Of a stretch of DNA of 8,101 bases, positions 1-6,500 are shown in pieces (the first letter of the stretch is position 1; each line of letters begins with the position of its first letter). Source of the DNA: Coprothermobacterota bacterium (GTDB lineage: Bacteria; Caldisericota; JANLFM01); assembly GCA_026389415.1 (NCBI GenBank), contig JAPLHX010000206.1:1-8101 (forward strand), given 5' to 3'. The notes below the pieces were generated by a model. It was not told the origin of the DNA. It did no database searches and saw only the letters and a list, made by a program, of their open reading frames with translations. The translations under genes and the position numbers were made by a program.

Positions 1-28
1 TAAACTAGGAGCTTGAATTTTTCTTTGT

Positions 29-103
29 GCCCTCATAGTCTAGCGGCCAGGACATCGCTCTTTCAAGGCGAAGACGGCGGTTCGATTCCGCCTGGGGGCA
101 CCA
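29..103 (+). tRNA. tRNA-Glu (anticodon UUC)
   Basis: A complete cloverleaf can be folded by eye. The 7-bp acceptor stem is 29-35 with 93-99 and contains one G-U pair. The D stem is 38-41/50-53, the anticodon stem 55-59/67-71 has loop CTTTCAA, and the T stem GGCGG/CCGCC encloses TTCGATT. The anticodon TTC lies at 62-64, which reads Glu codons GAA/GAG. The discriminator is A100 and CCA is encoded at 101-103. The first pair is G-C. In bacteria this marks tRNA-Glu as a non-substrate of the GatCAB amidotransferase, in contrast to the neighbouring tRNA-Gln with its U-A pair. Only 28 nt of upstream sequence is in the window, so the promoter cannot be judged. An 18-nt spacer separates it from tRNA-Gln, suggesting joint transcription and processing. 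Confidence 0.96.
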
Positions 104-121
104 TTGTTTTGGTGATATTGC

Positions 122-195
122 TGGGGAGTCGTCCAGTGGCAGGACAGCGGTCTTTGGAACCGTAGACGGTGGTTCGAGTCCATCCTCCCCAGCCA
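122..195 (+). tRNA. tRNA-Gln (anticodon UUG)
   Basis: The acceptor stem TGGGGAG (122-128) pairs perfectly with 185-191. The D stem is GTCC/GGAC (131-134/142-145), the anticodon stem 147-151/159-163 has loop CTTTGGA, and the T stem 168-172/180-184 encloses TTCGAGT. The anticodon TTG at 154-156 reads Gln codons CAA/CAG. The discriminator is G192 and CCA is encoded at 193-195. The U1-A72 pair (T122/A191) is the known bacterial identity element for GatCAB, which converts Glu-tRNA(Gln) to Gln-tRNA(Gln). This fits the indirect glutaminylation route usual in Gram-positive bacteria (inference). Its variable and T-arm sequence strongly resembles that of the adjacent tRNA-Glu. The glmU start codon lies only 12 nt after the CCA, so 3' processing of this tRNA would define the 5' end of the glmU message. 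Confidence 0.96.
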
Positions 196-207
196 GATAG
201 GCAAACC

Positions 208-1152
208 ATGAAGGATACGATATATGCGGTTGTGCTGGCCGCCGGACTAGGTAAACGGATGAAATCCAAACTACCCAAAGTGTTGCATCAAATATTGGGT
301 AGACCGATGGTGCGCTTTGTTTTGGATGCATTAGTCCCGATAGATTTAGCCAAAACTTACATAATTGTCGGCAATCAGGCAGAAGAGGTAGAAAAAACGA
401 TTGGGACTGGTTTTCAATACGTTTTGCAGCCAGAGCAGAAAGGTACTGGACACGCAGTTCGGCAATTGGAGCCTTATCTCTCGCAAACAGATGGAGTTCT
501 GCTGGTGATTCCAGGTGATATGCCATTAATAGAAACAAAACATCTTGAAACGCTTTTGGCCCAACAGCAACGCAGTGCCAGTCTGGCCGTTGTTTTGACT
601 GCTACCGTTCAAGATCCTTTCTCGCTGGGTCGTATTCTTAGAGGGGTAGACGGTGCGTTTCAGGGCATCGTGGAAGAGGCCGATGCCACAACCGAGCAGG
701 AAACCATCCAAGAAGTATCTACATCGGCTTACGCATTTCGCTTACCGGAATTATTTCGTTATTTGAAGATGATTCGCGCCATCAACTCGCAAAGGGAATA
801 CTATCTGACGGATGTTCTCTCACTGATGATGCCGAATGGAGCCGTTTCTGCCATAGCGACCCAGGACATACCACAAATCGGTGTCAATGATAAGATCCAG
901 CTGGCGGCTTGTGCACGATCATTGAAAAGGCGGCGCATTGATCAATTGCGAAGTAGTGGGGTTACCATTGATGACGAAAACACGGTCAGTCTGGACTGGT
1001 CTGTCCAAATCGGAGAAGATAGCGTGATTCGACCGTTCACCTTGCTTGAAGGAACCACAAGCATCGGTCGAGGTTGCACAGTAGGTCCCTTTGTCCACCT
1101 AAAGAATGAAAATGTCCCCGATGGGGCAACTGCTTGCTACCGATGGGGATAA
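208..1152 (+). CDS. glmU: GlmU-like N-acetylglucosamine-1-phosphate uridylyltransferase, acetyltransferase domain missing
   Basis: This 314-residue cytosolic protein matches the N-terminal half of GlmU, which makes UDP-GlcNAc from UTP and GlcNAc-1-phosphate for peptidoglycan and wall polymers. The nucleotide loop LAAGLGKRM (10-18) with LPKVLH (22-27), the uracil-binding QKGTGHAV (77-84), metal-binding PGDMPL (102-107, Asp104) and EYYLTDVLS/GVNDKIQLA (N227) are all visible. Family GlmU is about 450-460 residues. This one keeps only two or three left-handed beta-helix turns (about 264-305), ending in a non-family tail CYRWG. The acetyltransferase residues, which lie further along in normal GlmU, are therefore absent. 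No frameshift remnant exists, because prs begins 14 nt after the stop. Some inner positions also differ: LGR replaces the usual YGR near 140, and STS replaces NTG near 171. The ATG at 208 is chosen because it places the nucleotide loop at the usual distance. The only Shine-Dalgarno-like sequence is a weak ATAGG. The acetyltransferase step presumably needs another protein. Confidence 0.88.
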   Translation: MKDTIYAVVLAAGLGKRMKSKLPKVLHQILGRPMVRFVLDALVPIDLAKTYIIVGNQAEEVEKTIGTGFQYVLQPEQKGTGHAVRQLEPYLSQTDGVLLVIPGDMPLIETKHLETLLAQQQRSASLAVVLTATVQDPFSLGRILRGVDGAFQGIVEEADATTEQETIQEVSTSAYAFRLPELFRYLKMIRAINSQREYYLTDVLSLMMPNGAVSAIATQDIPQIGVNDKIQLAACARSLKRRRIDQLRSSGVTIDDENTVSLDWSVQIGEDSVIRPFTLLEGTTSIGRGCTVGPFVHLKNENVPDGATACYRWG

Positions 1153-1153
1153 A

Positions 1154-1163
1154 AAGGGGGGAG
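1154..1163 (+). promoter_or_regulatory. Strong Shine-Dalgarno site for prs
   Basis: AAGGGGGGAG lies 3 nt upstream of ATG 1167 and starts just after the glmU stop codon (1150-1152). It fixes the prs start at 1167 rather than at the in-frame TTG at 1134 inside glmU. The short spacing between the purine run and the ATG can be offset by pairing of the 5' part of the run. Confidence 0.75.
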
Positions 1164-1166
1164 CAC

Positions 1167-2132
1167 ATGATTCCTACAGATCTGCATCTTTTTAGTGGAA
1201 ATGCCAATCGTCCATTGGCCCAAGAAGTTGCTGATTTTCTCCAGATACCATTAGGTGAGATGGAAGTCTCCCGCTTTGCTGATGGAGAGATCCGAGTCCG
1301 TTGTGGCGAAAGTGTTCGAGGGCTTGATGTGTTTTTGCTCCAACCCACCTGCCCCCCCGTAAACGACAACTTGATGGAATTACTGATCATGGTCGATGCG
1401 CTCAAGCGTGCTTCTGCTCATACGATTACTGCCCTTGTACCCTATTATGGTTACGCAAGACAGGATCGAAAAACCCGCCCGAGGGAACCAATCACGGCCA
1501 AACTCGTGTCAGATTTGATCACAGTGGCTGGTACACACCGCGTGGTAGCAGTCGATCTGCATGCTGGTCAAATCCAAGGCTTTTTTAATATTCCTTTCGA
1601 CAACCTTACCGCTTCGCTACTGTTCCAAGAGTACTTCACGCGTACCCAGATTAAGGACGCTGTATTGGTTGCACCTGATGTTGGCCGTGCGCCAAAAAGC
1701 CGCATCCTCTCTGATAAAATGAGTTTTTCGTTAGCTATCGTAGAAAAACAACGACCCGGACCCGACGAAGCCATGGAGGTGGGAGTGATCGGAAATGTGG
1801 AGGGTCGTACTTGTATTATCGTCGATGATATGGTCACGACTGCAAATACCCTGATCGCTGCAGCCGATGCGGTCTACAAGCGTGGAGCGATTCGTATTCT
1901 GGCCGCTTGTACGCACGCTGTATTGTGTGGGGATGCCGTCCACAAAATCATCGATTCCCCGATTGAGAAATTAATCGTGACCAATACGATTCCAATTCCC
2001 ACGGAGAAAATCTTCGATAAGCTGGTCGTGCTTTCCGTGGCGCCACTCTTGGGTGAAGCAATACTGCGCATCCGCGAGAATCGCTCGATTTCTGATCTGT
2101 TCAGTTCTTCTGGACAGATTGCTCTCTACTAG
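1167..2132 (+). CDS. prs: Ribose-phosphate pyrophosphokinase (PRPP synthase), divergent
   Basis: This 321-residue protein belongs to the PRPP synthetases, which transfer pyrophosphate from ATP to ribose-5-phosphate to give PRPP for purine, pyrimidine, His, Trp and NAD synthesis. Length is normal (about 315). Conserved family blocks are visible: SRFADGEI (35-42), MELLIMVDALKRASA (70-84), YYGYARQDRK (93-102), REPITAKL (106-113), the catalytic-His block DLHAGQIQGFF (130-140, His132), and KQRP (194-197) in the flexible loop. Departures from consensus are unusual. The ribose-5-phosphate loop, normally DDxxDTAGT, reads DDMVTTANT (220-228), so an Asp becomes Thr224 and a Gly becomes Asn227. The PDxGG turn reads PDVGR (170-174). 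DPVN reads PPVN (63-66). The frame is intact, with a strong ribosome site. It sits in the usual place between glmU and ctc, so it is probably the orthologue. Full catalytic activity is uncertain, and a second prs elsewhere is possible. Confidence 0.9.
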   Translation: MIPTDLHLFSGNANRPLAQEVADFLQIPLGEMEVSRFADGEIRVRCGESVRGLDVFLLQPTCPPVNDNLMELLIMVDALKRASAHTITALVPYYGYARQDRKTRPREPITAKLVSDLITVAGTHRVVAVDLHAGQIQGFFNIPFDNLTASLLFQEYFTRTQIKDAVLVAPDVGRAPKSRILSDKMSFSLAIVEKQRPGPDEAMEVGVIGNVEGRTCIIVDDMVTTANTLIAAADAVYKRGAIRILAACTHAVLCGDAVHKIIDSPIEKLIVTNTIPIPTEKIFDKLVVLSVAPLLGEAILRIRENRSISDLFSSSGQIALY

Positions 2133-2144
2133 GAAAGGAGAATC

Positions 2145-2798
2145 ATGGCAGAAGTTCAGTTAACCGTTCAAACACGAAAAGCTAACACAAAAGGAGAGAC
2201 TCACGGGTTACGAAAACAGGGGAAGATCCCTGGTGTTGTCTATGGCAAGACAACAGCGCCAGCACCAATTTACGTTGACAGGAAAGAGTTCGTCCACGCC
2301 ATTACCCAACCTGCTGGATTAAACGTGATCCTGAGCCTACAACTGGAAGGTGGAAAACCAATCTTTGCCCTAGTTAGAGCGATGCAGCGAGACGTGCTGT
2401 CGCGAGAGATCATCCATATCGACTTGCACGCCATCTCTCTTGAGGAAACGATCACGGCGTATATACCACTGCGATTGCAGGGAATTCCGGTTGGCTTGCA
2501 AGAAGGCGGAGTATTGCAGCAAAACCTTCATCGGATTGAAGTGGAGTGCCTGCCTGCGGCGATTCCCCAACACATTGACCTAGAAGTGTCTTCTCTGATC
2601 ATCGGGGACAGTATGTTTGTTCGCGATCTTGTCTTACCTGTTGGAGTGACGCTAGTGACAGAGGGTGAAACTGCCGTTGTAACATTGGTCCCACCGGAGA
2701 AGGTTGAAGTCCCAGTAGAGGTTGCTCCCGTTGAAGGTGAGATTATTGCGCCAGGAAAGGCAGTTGAAGTTGAAGGCAAGGAGGGGAAACCAGCCTAG
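2145..2798 (+). CDS. ctc: Large-subunit ribosomal protein bL25 / general stress protein Ctc
   Basis: This 217-residue protein is a long-form bL25 (TL5/Ctc type) that binds 5S rRNA in the 50S subunit. The N-terminal L25 domain (about 1-95) shows GLRKQGKIPGVVYGK (21-35) and the RDVLSREIIHIDL segment (82-94). The C-terminal beta domain (about 98-185) shows GGVLQQNLHRIEVECLP (121-137), the run to IDLEVSSL, then IGDSMFVRDL (153-162). A tail from about 186 is rich in Val, Glu, Pro and Lys and is probably disordered; such tails are common in this family. The start is fixed by GGAAAGGAG (2132-2140), 4 nt before the ATG. It follows the prs stop by 12 nt, and pth starts 1 nt after its own stop, so translational coupling is likely. 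In Bacillus subtilis ctc is sigma-B controlled; no separate promoter is visible here, as the upstream space is too short. Confidence 0.93.
   Translation: MAEVQLTVQTRKANTKGETHGLRKQGKIPGVVYGKTTAPAPIYVDRKEFVHAITQPAGLNVILSLQLEGGKPIFALVRAMQRDVLSREIIHIDLHAISLEETITAYIPLRLQGIPVGLQEGGVLQQNLHRIEVECLPAAIPQHIDLEVSSLIIGDSMFVRDLVLPVGVTLVTEGETAVVTLVPPEKVEVPVEVAPVEGEIIAPGKAVEVEGKEGKPA
2778..2786 (+). promoter_or_regulatory. Shine-Dalgarno site for pth, inside the ctc 3' end
   Basis: AAGGAGGGG lies within the last codons of ctc, 13 nt before the GTG at 2800. The spacing is longer than ideal, but this is the only strong site near the conserved Pth N-terminus. It supports the GTG start and coupling to ctc termination. 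Confidence 0.6.
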
Positions 2799-2799
2799 T

Positions 2800-3414
2800 G
2801 TGCATTGTATCGTAGGTTTAGGCAACCCAGGTCCCGATTTTGAAGGAACAAGGCACAATATTGGTTTTCGTGTGGTTCGAGCCTGGGTGACCAAACGGAA
2901 TTTGGGGAAGTTCCGGCGTAAGTTCCTGGGACGTTTTACTCAAGATCGTCGTGTAGCAGCTCTATTGCCACAAACTTTCATGAATGAGACAGGTCGGTCG
3001 GTAGCGGCCTGTCTTAAATTTTTCCGCTTACTCCCCGAAGATCTGATGGTCACACACGATGATGTCGACCTACCATTTGGGCAGATCCGTTTCAAGCAGG
3101 GTGGTTCTAGCGCGGGCCACAAGGGTTTGCGATCCATCGAAAGCAACCTTGGGAGTGTAGAGTTTTCCCGGCTTCGTTTTGGAGTAGGAAGAATCTCAGC
3201 CATACCAACAGAAGAGTATGTGTTGCAACTTTTTTCCCGGGAAGAAGAACACCAGCTTCCGCAACTGCTGCAGTTGGCAACAGAGGGCCTCGATCTTTGG
3301 CTGGAGCAGGGGCTTGAATCCTGCATGAATCGTTTTAACCGGAAAAACATGCTGGAAACTGACTTGCTTGCGGACGCCAAGCTTGTCTTACCGAAGGATT
3401 CTGCCGAACGATAA
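2800..3414 (+). CDS. pth: Peptidyl-tRNA hydrolase
   Basis: This is a 204-residue bacterial-type Pth (SpoVC in Bacillus subtilis), which releases tRNA from peptidyl-tRNA dropped by stalled ribosomes. The start is GTG 2800, giving MHCIVGLGNPG, the family N-terminus. Earlier in-frame starts would add non-family sequence encoded inside ctc. Visible motifs are GLGNPG (6-11, Asn9), TRHNIGF (17-23, catalytic His19), QTFMNETG (58-65, Met61/Asn62) and THDDVDLP (85-92, with Asp87 matching the catalytic Asp). The segment usually GGHNG reads AGHKG (105-109), so Lys108 replaces the Asn (E. coli Asn114) that helps bind the tRNA substrate. A C-terminal extension of roughly 15 residues ends in a charged tail, making it a little longer than typical (about 185-195). 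Given its place and intact catalytic triad it is probably active. It is the last gene before a 155-nt gap. Confidence 0.93.
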   Translation: MHCIVGLGNPGPDFEGTRHNIGFRVVRAWVTKRNLGKFRRKFLGRFTQDRRVAALLPQTFMNETGRSVAACLKFFRLLPEDLMVTHDDVDLPFGQIRFKQGGSSAGHKGLRSIESNLGSVEFSRLRFGVGRISAIPTEEYVLQLFSREEEHQLPQLLQLATEGLDLWLEQGLESCMNRFNRKNMLETDLLADAKLVLPKDSAER

Positions 3415-3426
3415 ATGGAAGCAGCC

Positions 3427-3446
3427 CCCATTAAACCAAGAATGGG
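3427..3446 (+). repeat. Small hairpin after pth
   Basis: CCCATT (3427-3432) pairs with AATGGG (3441-3446) around an 8-nt loop, 12 nt beyond the pth stop. There is no T-run after it, so it is not a standard intrinsic terminator. It could be a 3'-end stabilising stem or chance. Confidence 0.25.
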
Positions 3447-3460
3447 TCGCAATCAAATCA

Positions 3461-3497
3461 GTGCAGCTAACGATTGTTTGGATCTTCTTTGCTGCAC
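3461..3497 (+). repeat. Inverted repeat GTGCAGC / GCTGCAC upstream of mfd
   Basis: A perfect 7-bp inverted repeat (arms 3461-3467 and 3491-3497) flanks a 23-nt spacer in the pth-mfd gap, about 73 nt before the mfd start. The arm spacing fits either a loose RNA hairpin or an operator with half-sites about three helical turns apart (30 nt centre to centre). The remainder of the gap shows weak promoter-like sequence only: TAGAAT at 3526-3531, without a convincing -35 partner. No T-tract follows, so it is not a clear terminator. Confidence 0.35.
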
Positions 3498-3569
3498 AGT
3501 AAAGTTCTTTTCACCGTTCCTAGCATAGAATAGGATGGATGAAGGAACTGGATCTCGGGTAGCAGCTCA

Positions 3570-6500
3570 ATGAAACTGATCGACCGGCTTACCGCCGACA
3601 AGCAATTTATGCAAGCTTGGAAGCAGATCCTCATTGGCGAATCCTGTGATATCGGAAGGATGAATGAGGGTGCTGGGGAGCTGTTGACTGCGCTGATTCA
3701 TAACTTGCAGAGACCGGTTTTGTGGATTTTCAGCAAGTTGGAATTGTTGGACCGTGCGTTCAATTTTCTAACTGAAGCAGGGCTTTCACCAATCCGGATG
3801 CCGCATATGGAGCCGCATTTCGCGGAGAAGGCGGCAGTAGACCGAACTACCCACGCGGATCGGACGCTAGCGTTTTGGAAAATCAGCCAAAACGAAAAAC
3901 CGCTAGTTCTATCTTCTCTTCGAGCGTTGCTTCAATGTGGTCCTTCACCCGATATCCTGTCGGAGCGACACATGAAATTGGAAAGCGGCGCTCGTCTTGA
4001 TCGCGATGAAGTCGTTCAGTTTGTGATCAGGGCAGGGTATACTCGCTCGGCACGTGTCGAGCAGTTGGGCGACTACAGCCTGCGCGGGGGAATTTTAGAT
4101 ATTTTTTCTCCCGCCTATGCCCAACCCATCCGAATGGAATTCGACGAAGATCGGATGCTTTCCCTGCGAAGTTTTCACCCCACAACTCAGGTTTCCGAGG
4201 AATCTCTTGAGGGAAGCCTCGTTTTACCTTGGCGGTGGTATGAACAGGATAGTCAGAAGTTGCTGGATCTGCGAAAGCTGTTTGACAAGCAAAAAAGGCA
4301 ATTTCTGGAGCAAGGTAAACGAAGCGAGGCTCACTTCTTAGACGAAATCGTCGGCCCCGATCTGGAATCGTTGGCTCAAGGAGCCCCTTTTTTGGGTGAA
4401 GAGTATTATCAGCCATTCTTTGACCGGATCTGGACGGTACTATCCTATCTCCCCACCCATACACTGATTGTCCGTGAAGAAACCAGCAGGCTTCATCATG
4501 CATTTTCCGATCTGGCACATTCGATCGAATCGGGCTATCGGACATCCATCCAGCAAGGGGAATTGCTGGCTTTTCCAGTAACCGAATGGATGATCGGATC
4601 AGAAGTCAAGACTTCCAACCTTTTACCGGAATGGCATACCTTAGAGAAATCCTTTCAATCCTTTCAAACCGTCGCGATGACGCCTTTTGAAGCCCCACTG
4701 AACCTTTCTGCTGCAACTCTCCCGTCTTACCAAGGGCAACTGACGGACTTCATCACTTCTTGGAAAAGTAGACTCAAAAATGGAACCACCCTGATCCTGG
4801 CAGGTCATGCTATTGCTCGATACGAAAGGCATTTTTCTGAAAATGGAATACCACTGGAGCATTTCCCGGGATTGGAAGGGGAATTGCAACCTGGTACGAC
4901 CTATTTGTGGCCGGTACCGTTAGCAAGTGGCTTCGATCTACCGGTTGCGGAACTGGCTATTGTTACCGAATTCGAGCTGTTCGGCTGGCACAGGAGAAAA
5001 ACCTCGGATGCTCGTTACCGCAAAGGACGGCCATTATCTTCTTGGGAAGAGCTGAGAGAAGGTGATTATGTCGTTCACCAGGCATACGGTATTGGTCGCT
5101 ACCTGGGATTGGTAACTTTGACGCTGGATGAAACAAGTCGCGACTACATTCAAATCGCTTATGCAGGGGAAGACAGGCTCTACGTGCCCTCCGATCAAAT
5201 CTATCTCGTACAGAAATATCTGGGCGACAGCATTCGCCTTCCGTCCCTTTCCAAATTGCATTCGTCCGACTGGGGCAGAACCAAGGAAGGAGCGCGACGG
5301 GCAGCAGAAGAGGTTGCGCAAGAATTGCTCCAGATCTATGCGCAGCGGGAAATCCTAAAACCAGAATCCTATCAAGAAACCGAACCTTGGGAGGAGGATC
5401 TGGCGATGTCGTTTGCCTATGAAGAAACACCTGACCAGGAGACGGCGATCCAGGATGTGTTGGGGGATTTGGTTGAAGGTAAACTTACCGACCGGCTAAT
5501 CTGCGGGGACGTCGGTTACGGAAAAACCGAGGTCGCCCTTCGAGCTGCGTTTCGCACCGTACTTGCAGGCAAGCAGGTCGCGGTATTGGCTCCGACCACA
5601 ATTCTATGCCAGCAGCATTACAATACGTTTTTGGATCGACTGCGACCTTTTCCGGTGGGGGTAGAAATGCTGTCTCGTTTTCGCACACCTGCAGAACAAA
5701 AAGAAACAATTCGGCGCCTGAAAGAAGGTAAGGTTGATATCATCATCGGAACCCACACCCTTCTAAACGAGCAGGTATTGTACAAAGACCTGGGTCTGCT
5801 GGTCATCGACGAAGAACAGCGCTTCGGTGTGATGCAAAAAGAACAGATCCGCAAGTTGAAAGCGGATACGCATGTTCTGGCGCTTTCAGCCACTCCCATT
5901 CCGCGGACGCTGCAAATGTCTTTGTTAGGACTGCGCCAAGTTTCCTTGATTGAAACTGCCCCCGCCAATCGTTTTCCCGTAAAAACTTATGTGGTGGAAT
6001 GGGATGAAACCCTGATTCGGCAGGCTTTGTTAAGGGAAAAAGAACGGGGTGGTCAGGTGTTTTTCGTACATAACAGGATTCAAGGTCTACCAAGATTATT
6101 GGCACGGATTGAAGAAATTGCACCAGCGGTAAGAGTATCCCTTGCACACGGACAGATGTCTGAAGAACGGCTGGAACGCGCCATGTGGGAGTTCGCCGAA
6201 GGAGAGACAGATGTGCTTTTGTGTACAGCAATCATTGAAAGTGGAATCGATATCCCCAATGCAAACACGTTGATTGTTTCCGATGCCCAAAACTTAGGCC
6301 TGGCCCAACTATATCAACTGCGAGGTCGAGTGGGTCGTTCCGATCAACACGCCTATGCCTATTTTCTATACCCAAAAGGCCGGACGCTCAGCGAAGAGGC
6401 GGAGAAGCGACTGGAAGCCATTCGAGATTTTACTCATCTTGGTGCCGGCCTCAAGATCGCAATGCGTGATTTGGAGATCCGAGGTGCAGGGAATATCCTC

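Larger units (their letters stand above)
3415..3528 (+). other. Possible 37-codon small ORF after pth (doubtful)
   Basis: An ATG touches the pth stop codon (TAAATG) and opens a 37-codon frame beginning MEAAPIKPRMGRNQ and ending at TAG 3526-3528. It has no recognisable Shine-Dalgarno site and no resemblance I can see to Fin (YabK), the small zinc-binding anti-sigma protein usually encoded here. Two Cys residues are adjacent rather than in CxxC pairs. It overlaps the inverted repeats of this gap. I regard it as more likely chance or untranslated leader than a gene. Confidence 0.12.

Noticed and set aside
1..6. TAAACT as a -10 box for the tRNA promoter
   Set aside because: Only four of six bases match, the -35 would lie outside the window, and it could equally be part of an upstream gene's end.
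169..207. Upstream extension of glmU to an in-frame start at 169
   Set aside because: It would read through the tRNA-Gln gene and add residues absent from the family. ATG 208 gives the usual N-terminus.
5..538. 177-codon frame on the minus strand across the tRNAs and glmU
   Set aside because: It is antisense to two clear tRNA genes and to conserved GlmU motifs, and its product shows no recognisable family.
2722..2799. Longer pth starting inside ctc
   Set aside because: The extra 26 residues are out-of-frame ctc sequence, while GTG 2800 gives the standard Pth start with an upstream ribosome site.
3427..3446. Rho-independent terminator after pth
   Set aside because: The stem is only 6 bp and no T-run follows it.
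2940..3452. 170-codon minus-strand frame over pth
   Set aside because: It lies opposite strongly conserved Pth coding sequence and has a low-complexity Ser/Arg-rich product typical of an antisense shadow.
4027..4545. 172-codon minus-strand frame over mfd
   Set aside because: Antisense to conserved Mfd sequence, with no ribosome site or family motif.
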